Shown: piece after piece, positions 14,055 through 20,280 of the stretch | How the letters are laid out: the number at the start of each line of letters is the position of its first letter | How positions within the stretch are numbered: the first letter of the stretch is position 1 | Assembly: GCA_002254395.1 (NCBI GenBank) | Contig: NJDN01000007.1 | Span: 1-20,280, forward strand | DNA length: 20,280 bases | DNA from: Candidatus Pacearchaeota archaeon ex4484_71 | GTDB lineage: Archaea > Nanobdellota > Nanobdellia > Pacearchaeales > GW2011-AR1 | Direction of reading: 5' to 3' | Position numbers and translations under genes: made by a program | The notes under the pieces: model-generated | Databases searched by the model: none | What the model saw: only the letters and a program-made list of their open reading frames with translations | Told to the model about the DNA's origin: nothing

Positions 14055-15704
14055 ATGGCCTTTATAGTCAAAAAAACAATTGCTGGAAGAGAATACTATT
14101 ATCTTAACGAGAATAAGAGGGAAGGAAAAAAAGTTAAGACGAAGACTCTTGCATATCTTGGCAAAAGTAAGCTTGATGCGGAAAAGAAGATGAAGGAAAT
14201 TTTGGAGGGATCAAAAAAGAGCTCGGAGAAAAAACAAATGGAAAGCAAAGGTTTAGTGAAAAAGAATCTAAGTATAGAAGAATTGTCTAAATTTTGTAAA
14301 AGAAAGGGCTTTGTATATCCCTCTGCAGAGATTTATGGGGGATTTTCAGGTTTTTGGGATTTTGGACCTCTGGGGGTTGAGCTCTATAATAATATAGAAA
14401 ATTCTTGGAGACAATTTTTTGTGCGTAGGAGAGATGATGTGGTCGAGATGAGTGGGAGCATAATTACTTCTCCAAAGGTTTGGGAGGCTTCTGGACATGT
14501 AGGTAATTTTAAGGATGTCGCGGTAAAGTGTAAGAAGTGTAAAAAATTCAACAAAGTAGATGTCGAAGAAATGGAAAATGCAAGGTGCGATTTCTGCGGA
14601 GGAGAATTAGATAAAGAAAATTCGAAGGAACTTCAGCAGATGTTTAGCACAAGTGTTGGGCCTGTGAGCGAAACGGCAATTAAGTCTTACCTGCGTCCCG
14701 AGACAGCTCAATTGATTTTTGCGGATTTTAAACAGGTTTATGATAGTTCTAGAATGAAACTTCCTTTTGGTATTGCTCAAATCGGGAAGTCTTTTAGAAA
14801 TGAAATTGCTCCAAGAAATTTCTTGTTTAGGAGCAGAGAATTTGATCAAATGGAGTTAGAATATTTTATTTTGCCTGGTGAGAAATGTCCTTATGAAATT
14901 TCTCCCCTAAAAGTTCTAGTTTATTCCAGCAAGATGCAGGAAGAAGGTTTAGATCCAGAAGAGATGACTCTTGAAGATGCTCACAAAAAAGGAATTATAA
15001 AAAAAGATTGGCATGCATATTGGCTTTCACAAGTTTTAATGTGGTTTAGAAATATAGGGGCAGATTTAAACAATTTCAGAATAAGACAGCACGGGAAGTT
15101 GGAGCTTGCTCATTATTCTAGTGACTGTTGGGATGTTGAATATAAATTTTCGTTTGGTTGGAAGGAGTTGACGGGTATTGCCGACAGGGGGAATTATGAT
15201 CTTAGTCAACATGAAGCTCTTTCAAAGAAGGACATGAAGGTTTTTGTAGAGGGCAAGGGAAAAGTTCTGCCAGAGGTTGTTGCGGAGCCTAGTTTCGGGG
15301 TTGGAAGAGCATTTTTAGCAATTCTTAATGAATCATATTTTGAAGATAACGAGAAAGGAAATATAGTTTTAAAGTTAGATCCAAAAATTTCTCCTGTGAA
15401 AGTTTCTATTTTGCCAATCGTTAAAGGAAAGGAGTATGAAGATCTCTCCAAAAAGATTCTCAATGAATTAAGAAATCGTTGGAATGTTTCATATGACAAA
15501 TCTGGCAGTATTGGTAGAAGGTATTCTAGAAATGATGAGATTGGAACCCCTTATTGCGTAACTGTCGACGAAGAAAGTTTAAAGTCGGAGACGGTTACAA
15601 TAAGAAATAGAGATGATAAAAAACAAATTCGTGTAAAGATTAGTAAATTGAAAAATGTGCTAGAGGATTTAATCGACGGAAAAAAGAACTTTTTGGAACT
15701 TTGA
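14055..15704 (+). CDS. glyS: Glycyl-tRNA synthetase (archaeal/eukaryotic type) with an N-terminal extra module
   Basis: A class II synthetase charging tRNA-Gly, 549 residues from the ATG preferred here (GTG at 14040 would add five). Core begins near residue 70 (FCKRKGFVYPSAEIYGGFSG). A zinc knuckle has C159, C162, C178 and C181; motif 2 is FRNEIAPR with F247/R248 followed by FRSREFDQMELEYF; motif 3 is PSFGVGR at 412-418. The C-terminal anticodon-binding domain starts at about 435 (KISPVKVSILPIVKG) and contains SGSIGRRYSRNDEIGTPYCVTVD. Residues 1-50 are not part of the usual enzyme: they contain REYYYLNENKREGKK and KTKTLAYLGK, resembling the N-terminal hairpin module I associate with archaeal transposases and nucleases, followed by a Lys/Ser-rich linker. 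Probably leaderless. Confidence 0.95.
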   Translation: MAFIVKKTIAGREYYYLNENKREGKKVKTKTLAYLGKSKLDAEKKMKEILEGSKKSSEKKQMESKGLVKKNLSIEELSKFCKRKGFVYPSAEIYGGFSGFWDFGPLGVELYNNIENSWRQFFVRRRDDVVEMSGSIITSPKVWEASGHVGNFKDVAVKCKKCKKFNKVDVEEMENARCDFCGGELDKENSKELQQMFSTSVGPVSETAIKSYLRPETAQLIFADFKQVYDSSRMKLPFGIAQIGKSFRNEIAPRNFLFRSREFDQMELEYFILPGEKCPYEISPLKVLVYSSKMQEEGLDPEEMTLEDAHKKGIIKKDWHAYWLSQVLMWFRNIGADLNNFRIRQHGKLELAHYSSDCWDVEYKFSFGWKELTGIADRGNYDLSQHEALSKKDMKVFVEGKGKVLPEVVAEPSFGVGRAFLAILNESYFEDNEKGNIVLKLDPKISPVKVSILPIVKGKEYEDLSKKILNELRNRWNVSYDKSGSIGRRYSRNDEIGTPYCVTVDEESLKSETVTIRNRDDKKQIRVKISKLKNVLEDLIDGKKNFLEL

Positions 15705-15721
15705 TTTATTTACTTATAAAA

Positions 15722-15733
15722 AAATATATAAAC
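15722..15733 (+). promoter_or_regulatory. TATA box of the lysine-rich miniprotein gene
   Basis: AAATATATAAAC centred about 47 bp before the ATG at 15775, leaving a leader of about 20-25 nt that holds the Shine-Dalgarno. Confidence 0.55.
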
Positions 15734-15760
15734 TAATTTTTCTTTAATACGTTAGCAAAA

Positions 15761-15768
15761 AGGAGGTG
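15761..15768 (+). promoter_or_regulatory. Strong Shine-Dalgarno (AGGAGGTG)
   Basis: A full-strength anti-16S match six bases before the ATG at 15775. It is the only such site clearly seen in the window, where most other genes look leaderless, and it strongly supports the short downstream ORF as real and highly translated. Confidence 0.8.
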
Positions 15769-15774
15769 TTTATT

Positions 15775-15936
15775 ATGGCTGCTGCTAAAAAGAAAAAGGT
15801 TGTTAAGAAGAAACCGGTTAAAAGAAAACCAGTTAAGAAGAAAGTGGTGAAGAAGAAAAAGGTTGTTAAGAAGAAACCGGTTAAAAGAAAAGTAAACACC
15901 AAATTAATTTTTATTTTTTTGATTAGTTTTATATAG
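15775..15936 (+). CDS. Tiny lysine-rich repeat protein (53 aa), histone-tail/H1-like
   Basis: Reads MAAAKKKKVVKKKPVKRK and so on: residues 5-40 consist almost only of Lys, Val, Pro and Arg, in alternating KKVV and KKPVKRK units. A 39-bp stretch is exactly duplicated inside the gene 63 bp apart (21 codons, in frame). The composition resembles the basic tails of histone H1 or HC1-like proteins and suggests binding DNA, RNA or ribosomes; the function is inference. The last about 12 residues (TKLIFIFLISFI) turn abruptly hydrophobic because the frame reads through a T-rich terminator-like stretch and the TATA box of the next gene. A TATA box and a perfect Shine-Dalgarno precede it. I do not recognise a named family. 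Confidence 0.75.
   Translation: MAAAKKKKVVKKKPVKRKPVKKKVVKKKKVVKKKPVKRKVNTKLIFIFLISFI
15790..15891 (+). repeat. Exact 39-bp direct repeat inside the lysine-rich gene
   Basis: 15790-15828 and 15853-15891 are identical, including synonymous positions, and in the same reading frame, pointing to recent duplication or gene conversion rather than protein-level selection alone. Confidence 0.9.
15908..15920 (+). terminator. T-rich terminator-like tract
   Basis: TTTTTATTTTTTT follows the basic part of the lysine-rich gene and precedes the HIT gene promoter; it lies inside the last codons of that ORF. Confidence 0.3.
15927..15934 (+). promoter_or_regulatory. TATA box of the HIT gene
   Basis: TTTTATAT centred about 26 bp before the ATG at 15957; it overlaps the last codons of the lysine-rich ORF. 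Confidence 0.55.
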
Positions 15937-15956
15937 TTGTTTTTTTATTTTTTATT

Positions 15957-16310
15957 ATGGAAGATTGCATTTTTTGTAAAATCTTGAGGGGGGAGGTCCC
16001 TCCTGGAAAAGGCAAAATTTCTGAAAGTGACAATTTTGTTGCTTTTCTAGATATTAATCCAGAAAAGGAAGGGCATTGCTTGGTGGTTTCTAAAGCTCAC
16101 TTTGAAACAATTTTAGATCTTCCGGTTGGGATGGGTTCTGAGCTCTTAACTTTTTTAAAAGAGGTTTCCTTAAAAGTGATGGATAAATATGAATGCGACG
16201 GATTCAATATTGTTCAGAATAACTTTAAGTCTTCTGGGCAAGTAGTTCCTCATCTTCATTTTCATATAATTCCTCGTAAAAAAGATGATCCTCTTAATCT
16301 AAAACTCTAA
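15957..16310 (+). CDS. HIT-family nucleotide hydrolase/transferase
   Basis: A 117-residue HIT protein of the Hint/Fhit branch, acting on nucleoside phosphoramidates or dinucleotides; the exact substrate is not readable. It begins with the zinc-type CIFCKILRGE N-terminus, has LDINPEKEGHCLVVSKAH in the middle, and ends with the catalytic histidine triad in VPHLHFHIIPR (about residues 97-107), followed by a short tail. Length matches single-domain family members. The start is supported by a TATA box 26 bp upstream, so the mRNA is probably leaderless. It converges on the tRNA(CAU) gene only 11 bp away. Confidence 0.95.
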   Translation: MEDCIFCKILRGEVPPGKGKISESDNFVAFLDINPEKEGHCLVVSKAHFETILDLPVGMGSELLTFLKEVSLKVMDKYECDGFNIVQNNFKSSGQVVPHLHFHIIPRKKDDPLNLKL

Positions 16311-16321
16311 ACTTAAACATA

Positions 16322-16394
16322 TGGCTGCACTGGGATTCTAACCCAGGACCTCTGCCTCATGAGAGCAGCGCTCTAACAACTGAGCTATGCAGCC
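16322..16394 (-). tRNA. tRNA with anticodon CAU (Met-like, aberrant)
   Basis: Acceptor GGCTGCA pairs perfectly with TGCAGCC; discriminator A. D stem GCTC/GAGC; anticodon stem CTGCT/GGCAG with loop CTCATGA giving CAU; T stem CTGGG/CCCAG. It lacks the GGG:CCC anticodon stem of initiator tRNA, so elongator Met is most likely, Ile2 (modified CAU) possible. Oddities: the T loop is TTAGAAT, so C56 is A; the D loop has G18 followed by T where G19 belongs; and position 37 is G instead of the A expected for ANN-decoding tRNAs. No CCA encoded. Confidence 0.88.
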
Positions 16395-16416
16395 ATGAGG
16401 GTATTAGAGGATAGCG

Positions 16417-16425
16417 ATTTAAAAG
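16417..16425 (-). promoter_or_regulatory. TATA-like box of tRNA(CAU)
   Basis: Minus-strand CTTTTAAAT centred about 27 bp before the tRNA 5' end at 16394. Confidence 0.5.
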
Positions 16426-16446
16426 TATTTTGATGGGAGAAATAGA

Positions 16447-16656
16447 TTATTCTTTCGTTTCAAGTTCTTCCTTTTCTTTTTTCTTTTGTTTCATAACTCT
16501 TGTTAAAAAACCTGCCATCTGATTTCTCATTTTTTTACTTGGCATTTCTTTTCCCAAGATTCTTTTGTTTTTTTCAAAATCATCTGAAAACTCAATTCCC
16601 TCGTTCATGAGTTCTTGAGAATATCTTCTTATCTGTTTTGATTTTATTTTTCCCAT
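16447..16656 (-). CDS. rps17e: Small-subunit ribosomal protein S17e
   Basis: A 69-residue archaeal/eukaryotic S17e protein of the 30S subunit. The family pattern is MGKIKSKQIRRYSQELM at the start, then FSDDFEKNKRILGKEMPSKKMRNQMAGFLTRVM, closing with a charged Lys/Glu tail. Length fits archaeal S17e. A TATA box lies about 26 bp before the ATG, suggesting a leaderless mRNA. The upstream unrecognised gene ends 34 bp before this start, but the separate TATA box suggests independent expression. Confidence 0.94.
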   Translation of the reverse strand: MGKIKSKQIRRYSQELMNEGIEFSDDFEKNKRILGKEMPSKKMRNQMAGFLTRVMKQKKKEKEELETKE

Positions 16657-16676
16657 GGTAGAGAGAAAAGATTCGG

Positions 16677-16685
16677 TTTTTTAAA
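16677..16685 (-). promoter_or_regulatory. TATA-like box of rps17e
   Basis: Minus-strand TTTAAAAAA about 26 bp before the rps17e ATG; close to the stop of the preceding gene. Confidence 0.45.
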
Positions 16686-16690
16686 GCTTT

Positions 16691-17341
16691 TTATTCTATT
16701 TTTTTCAAATCTGAGAGGTTTTTTATGGCTTCTATGAAAGAAGAGATCTTCTTGGACGGTTCGCCAAGGCTTAAGATTAAATATCTAAGGTTTATTTCCT
16801 TTGCTTTTTTATATGCTTTTATAAAATCTGCATCTGTTAATCTCTTTTTATTGTATGCTATGAGGAGTTCATCTTTCTCATCTCTCTTTATTCGGAGCGT
16901 TAAACTATCTTTTGCAATTCCCTCTATGTCTGTGATTTCTATGGAATTTCTGTTTAAGAATTCTTTTACTCTATTAAAGAATTTTTCGTTTTTCTTTTGA
17001 GAAGTATTCGTTCTAGCTTTTTTCTTTTTTGGAATTTTTTTCTCTTCAACTTTCTTTTCTTTTTTTGGTTCTTCTGGTTTTTCTTTTTTTACTTTTTCTT
17101 CGGAAGAGTAATTATTCTCGTCAACAATGAAATATCTCCAAATTAATTTTTCATTTTTTTCGAAAGGTATTGCAAAATCATTTAGCTCTTTTAATGCTAC
17201 CCTTATGGCAGGTTCTAGCTTTTCGTCCACTAAAAAAGAGTTTTCTTTTAAGAGGTTTAGGGCTTCTTTTTTCTTTCCTTTTATGTGTTCTTGAAATTTT
17301 TCAAGATCTTTTGTTTGTTCTTTTACATTTCCCATTGACAT
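16691..17341 (-). CDS. Unrecognised charged two-domain protein (216 aa)
   Basis: I do not recognise this protein. Visible structure: a helical N-terminal region (about 1-75) with two aromatic patches (AIPFEKNEKLIWRYFIVDE), a low-complexity Lys/Glu linker (about 80-115), and a compact C-terminal domain (about 118-216) with strands SLTLRIKR, ELLIAYNKK and LRYLILSLG alternating with helices. The acidic strand followed by Lys is loosely like PD-(D/E)xK nuclease-type folds, but I cannot confirm active-site residues. No signal peptide or membrane helix, so it is cytoplasmic. It lies between endA and rps17e on the same strand. The start at 17341 is supported by a TATA box 27 bp upstream; a second in-frame ATG two codons later is possible. 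Confidence 0.8.
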   Translation of the reverse strand: MSMGNVKEQTKDLEKFQEHIKGKKKEALNLLKENSFLVDEKLEPAIRVALKELNDFAIPFEKNEKLIWRYFIVDENNYSSEEKVKKEKPEEPKKEKKVEEKKIPKKKKARTNTSQKKNEKFFNRVKEFLNRNSIEITDIEGIAKDSLTLRIKRDEKDELLIAYNKKRLTDADFIKAYKKAKEINLRYLILSLGEPSKKISSFIEAIKNLSDLKKIE

Positions 17342-17363
17342 TTTTTAAATAAATTATTAGGTG

Positions 17364-17372
17364 TTATAAATA
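17364..17372 (-). promoter_or_regulatory. TATA box of the 216-aa gene
   Basis: Minus-strand TATTTATAA centred about 27 bp before the ATG at 17341, in the 43-bp gap after endA. Confidence 0.6.
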
Positions 17373-17384
17373 TTTGGTCGGGAG

Positions 17385-17894
17385 CTAGGGTTTTATCCAA
17401 TTTACCTCGTAATAGACAATTGTTCCTTCCATTCCCACGACTGCTAGCAAAAGATTTTTTTTTGTAGAGTGTGCAACACGATTTTTGGACGAGAATTCTG
17501 TCCAGTTTATTTTATCTGATTCTTTCTGCACGAACACAATCCATTTTGCGTGCTTTGTTTTTGATTTTTCATACACTCTAAATTCTGCACCAAATTTTAG
17601 AGCATCTTTCACAACATATCCTTTTTCTCTTAAGTTCTCAAATACCAAATATTTCTGGTAAAAGTTTTTATTTTTTCTTTGAAATTTTGAGAGGGCTTCC
17701 TCAAAACTGAGCGTTTTTTTATTGTGTAAAATTTTAATTTTATTTTTGCTTACAAGATATAACGCCTCGAAAAGGTTATATTGGATTTTATCTTGTTTTT
17801 TCTCTCCAAATAGCTTTTTTTCGTTTAAAGAATATGCTCCTTTTGAATTTGAGTATACAATGTCTCCGACAAGAACTGCTTTTATTTCAGCCAT
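17385..17894 (-). CDS. endA: tRNA-splicing endonuclease EndA
   Basis: A 169-residue enzyme cutting bulge-helix-bulge introns from tRNA; the natural partner of the intron-bearing tRNA-Arg in this window. The N-terminal domain has the expected beta strands and EALYLVSKNKI helix. The catalytic domain starts at about residue 79 (YQKYLVFENLREKGYVVKDALKFGAEF). The likely catalytic triad is Y108 (FRVYEK), H115 (KHAKWIVF) and K146 (STKKNLLLAVV). The size fits an alpha-type subunit that forms homotetramers, but a separate partner subunit elsewhere in the genome cannot be excluded. The end, GTIVYYEVNWIKP, is complete. A TATA box about 25 bp before the ATG suggests a leaderless mRNA; divergent from leuS. 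Confidence 0.94.
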   Translation of the reverse strand: MAEIKAVLVGDIVYSNSKGAYSLNEKKLFGEKKQDKIQYNLFEALYLVSKNKIKILHNKKTLSFEEALSKFQRKNKNFYQKYLVFENLREKGYVVKDALKFGAEFRVYEKSKTKHAKWIVFVQKESDKINWTEFSSKNRVAHSTKKNLLLAVVGMEGTIVYYEVNWIKP

Positions 17895-17914
17895 GTTTTA
17901 GAAAGCTTGTAAGG

Positions 17915-17923
17915 GTATTTAAG
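17915..17923 (-). promoter_or_regulatory. TATA box of endA
   Basis: Minus-strand CTTAAATAC centred about 25 bp before the ATG at 17894. Confidence 0.55.
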
Positions 17924-17955
17924 ATTTTTGAGTGATGTGGCTTTGAGAACCATAA

Positions 17956-17964
17956 TTTATTAAA
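17956..17964 (+). promoter_or_regulatory. TATA-like box of leuS
   Basis: ATTTATTAA-type element about 27 bp before the ATG at 17987; divergent from the endA promoter about 40 bp away. Confidence 0.5.
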
Positions 17965-17986
17965 ATGGTTTATCTTATGGTTTTTT

Positions 17987-20280
17987 ATGGTGGAGATAGA
18001 TTTCAGTAAGATAGAGAAGAAGTGGCAAGACGGGTGGGCCTCTGAGAAAGTTTTTGAGGTCTCTGAGAGCTCTGATAAGCCAAAATTTTATTCTCTTGAA
18101 ATGTTTCCATATCCTTCTGGAAGTGGGCTTCATTTGGGTCACACTCTGAACTATGTGATAGGAGATGTTTTTGCAAGATTTAAACGGATGCAAGGATTTA
18201 ATCTCTTACATCCTATCGGATATGATTCTCTTGGACTCCCTGCAGAAAATGCTGCTATTCGTTCTGGTGAGCACCCTATTGATTACACCGAAAAATCCAC
18301 CAAGAATTTTGAGAAGCAATTCAAATCTTTAGGTATGAGTTTTGATTGGTCAAGGTTGGTAAATACGTCTTCTCCAGATTATTATAAATGGGATCAATGG
18401 ATTTTCTTGAAAATGCTTGAGAAAGGACTTGCATATCAGAAGGAGGCCTCAGTTAATTGGTGCCCCTCTTGTAAAACTGTTCTAGCAAATGAACAAGCAC
18501 AAGGGGGAGTCTGTGAAAGATGTAAATCCAAGGTTGAATTGAAGGTTTTAAAGCAGTGGTTCTTAAAAATTACAGATTATGCGGAGGAGCTACTTGAAAA
18601 TCTCCCCTCTTTGGATTGGCCTCAGCAGACAAAAACTATGCAAAAGAATTGGATTGGGAAGAGCAAAGGTGTTGAGATTTATTTTGAGATTGAAAAACCT
18701 GGGGAGTCTTTTGACGGAAAATTTCCTGTTTTCACAACAAGACCGGACACTATCTATGGGGTTACTTTTATGGTTCTTTCAGCACAGCATCCTCGCCTTT
18801 TTGATTTTGTTACAAAAGATAGAGAACAGGAGGTTCAAGATTTTTTGAAAAGATTAAAATCTGTTTCTGAGAAGGAATTTGAAAGTCTTGATAAAGAGGG
18901 GGTTTTTACGGGGAGTTATGCTGTAAATCCTGTTACTAACGAGAAAGTTCCTATTTATGCGGGGAATTTTGTTGTTGCGGATTATGCTTCTGGTATGGTA
19001 ATGGCTGTTCCTGCTCACGACCAGAGAGATTTTGAGTTCGCCAAAAAATATGAAATCCCAATAAAAATTGTTATCAGTCCTCTTGAAGGGGAGGAACTTA
19101 CTTTGGAAAGTTTGGAAAGAGCATATGTTTCTAGAGGTAAATTAGTTAATTCAGAAAATTTTAATGGGTTGGACAATTTTGATGCGAAAGAGAAAATAAC
19201 TAGTTATCTTGTTGAGAAAGGTTTTGGGAAGAAAAAAGTTAATTTTAAGTTGAGAGATTGGTTGATTTCTCGTCAGAGATATTGGGGAACTCCAATTCCA
19301 GTTGTTTATTGTGATAAGTGCGGGGTTGTTCCCGTCAAGGAAGAGGATCTGCCGGTTACGTTGCCTCGGGATGTAAAGTTTGGTGAAGGGAATCCTTTGG
19401 AAACTAATGAAGAATGGAGAAGTACTCGCTGCCCTTCTTGTGGGGGGCCTGCAAAGAGGGAGACAGATACTATGGACACTTTCGTAAATTCTTCATGGTA
19501 TTTTTTAAGATATACCGATCCAAAAAATAATAATGAAATCTTTGATACAAAAAAAGCAAAATATTGGTGTCCGGTGGATCAATATATTGGAGGAGCGGAA
19601 CATGCTTGTATGCATTTAATATACTCCCGGTTTTATACAAAGTTCTTGAGAGACATTGGATTAATTAATTTTGGAGAGCCATTCAAGAGATTATTTCACC
19701 AGGGAATGTTGCATGGAGAAGATGGGGAAAAAATGTCTAAATCCAATCCTGATTATGTCATTCTCCCCGAAGTTGTTTCTAAGAAATACGGGATGGATAC
19801 TGCAAGAATGTTTTTGTTGTCAGTAGCATCGCCCGATAAGGATATAGATTGGAGTGAGAAAGGTATAAATGGTACTTTAAAATTTATAAAAAAATTATTC
19901 GATTTTTTCGAAAATGTAAAAATTACAAATGATGTTGATGCAAAAGTAGAGAGTAAACTAAACAAGGCAATAAAAGAAGTGGGCCCATATATCGAGGGTT
20001 TTAAATATAACCTCGCATTGATAAAAATACGAGAGCTATTCTCTCTGTTATTTTCATATTCCGAGGTTTCAAAAGATGTTTTGAGTGCCAGTTTAAAATT
20101 AATTTCTCCTTTTTGTCCCCACATCTCGGAGGAGCTCTGGGAGAGGATTGGGAATAAGGGTTTTATTAGTCTTGAGAAATGGCCCAAGGTAGATGAGTCA
20201 AAGATAGATGAAACTTTCGATAAAACTGAAGAGTTGACTGAGAAGTTAGTAGGAGATATTTTGAATGTGAATAAAATACT
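17987..20280 (+). CDS. leuS: Leucyl-tRNA synthetase, bacterial type (3' end outside window)
   Basis: 764 residues are visible and the frame is open to the window end; perhaps 40-100 residues are missing. A class I enzyme charging tRNA-Leu. Signature parts: MFPYPSGSGLHLGH with HIGH-type HLGH at 49-52; LHPIGYDSLGLPAENAA; zinc module C159, C162, C176 and C179; editing domain with TTRPDT (250-255) and the editing Asp D345 in PAHDQRDFEF; a second CxxC...CxxC near CDKCG and CPSCGGP; ETDTMDTFVNSSWYFLRY; KMSKS at 582-586; and an anticodon domain with SPFCPHISEELW. The GLPAE motif and domain order are those of bacterial LeuRS, not the archaeal/eukaryotic form, suggesting transfer from bacteria. Start ATG 17987 fits the TATA box. 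Confidence 0.95.
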   Translation, partial: MVEIDFSKIEKKWQDGWASEKVFEVSESSDKPKFYSLEMFPYPSGSGLHLGHTLNYVIGDVFARFKRMQGFNLLHPIGYDSLGLPAENAAIRSGEHPIDYTEKSTKNFEKQFKSLGMSFDWSRLVNTSSPDYYKWDQWIFLKMLEKGLAYQKEASVNWCPSCKTVLANEQAQGGVCERCKSKVELKVLKQWFLKITDYAEELLENLPSLDWPQQTKTMQKNWIGKSKGVEIYFEIEKPGESFDGKFPVFTTRPDTIYGVTFMVLSAQHPRLFDFVTKDREQEVQDFLKRLKSVSEKEFESLDKEGVFTGSYAVNPVTNEKVPIYAGNFVVADYASGMVMAVPAHDQRDFEFAKKYEIPIKIVISPLEGEELTLESLERAYVSRGKLVNSENFNGLDNFDAKEKITSYLVEKGFGKKKVNFKLRDWLISRQRYWGTPIPVVYCDKCGVVPVKEEDLPVTLPRDVKFGEGNPLETNEEWRSTRCPSCGGPAKRETDTMDTFVNSSWYFLRYTDPKNNNEIFDTKKAKYWCPVDQYIGGAEHACMHLIYSRFYTKFLRDIGLINFGEPFKRLFHQGMLHGEDGEKMSKSNPDYVILPEVVSKKYGMDTARMFLLSVASPDKDIDWSEKGINGTLKFIKKLFDFFENVKITNDVDAKVESKLNKAIKEVGPYIEGFKYNLALIKIRELFSLLFSYSEVSKDVLSASLKLISPFCPHISEELWERIGNKGFISLEKWPKVDESKIDETFDKTEELTEKLVGDILNVNKI

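Noticed and set aside
16322..16394. tRNA(CAU) as a decayed pseudogene
   Set aside because: All stems are fully paired, a promoter is present and the 19/56 change looks compensatory, so I keep it as a gene with caveats.
19753..20187. Minus-strand open frame of 144 codons inside leuS
   Set aside because: It runs antisense through the LeuRS C-terminal half, which is clearly conserved on the plus strand.
1..20280. CRISPR arrays, insertion sequences or integrated elements
   Set aside because: No spaced repeat arrays, transposase genes, or tRNA-end duplications marking an integration site were seen.

Overview
The window looks like a low-GC archaeal chromosome, most likely from the DPANN group (Pacearchaeota/Woesearchaeota-like). 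The archaeal core genes are TFB, ribosomal proteins S8e and S17e, an Sm-like protein, an archaeal/eukaryotic-type glycyl-tRNA synthetase, tRNA-splicing endonuclease EndA and an intron-containing tRNA-Arg. Intergenic gaps are very short, and most genes have a TATA-like box about 25-28 bp before the start codon, which implies mostly leaderless mRNAs. The lineage call rests on gene style and on the giant secreted protein, not on a phylogenetic marker.

Layout. 1-8714 is a surface/secretion operon: the 3' end of a beta-sandwich-type secreted protein gene, overlapping by 4 nt a 2633-residue secreted protein. That giant protein ends in two tandem six-cysteine modules and a papain-like (NlpC/P60/CHAP-like) domain. 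8752-8835 is tRNA-Leu(UAG). 8846-11571 carries information processing genes: tfb and rps8e on the minus strand, lsm and RNase Z on the plus strand. 11613-13975 holds intron-bearing tRNA-Arg(UCU) followed 5 nt later by a stand-alone [FeFe]-hydrogenase H-cluster-domain protein, then a convergent EamA-type transporter, tRNA-Cys(GCA) and a YjbQ-family protein 11 nt after that tRNA. 14055-16310 holds GlyRS with an unusual N-terminal module, a tiny lysine-rich repeat protein with a strong Shine-Dalgarno, and a HIT-family protein. 16322-17894 (minus) holds an aberrant tRNA with CAU anticodon, rps17e, an unrecognised charged protein and endA. 17987 to the window end is a partial leuS of bacterial type.

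The genes fit together mainly around RNA and translation. EndA would splice the tRNA-Arg intron. RNase Z would trim tRNA 3' ends and, where a CDS sits directly behind a tRNA with no promoter of its own, would also release its mRNA with a 5-11 nt leader. The most unusual items are the minimal H-cluster protein (ligand cysteines kept, proton-relay cysteine replaced by valine), the giant protein with its putative hydrolase end, the tRNA(CAU) with an apparent U19-A56 substitution for G19-C56 and with G37, the GlyRS fusion, the lysine-rich miniprotein, and the bacterial-type LeuRS.

No CRISPR array, insertion sequence, rRNA or origin was seen. No stretch longer than about 100 bases lacks a gene or promoter.
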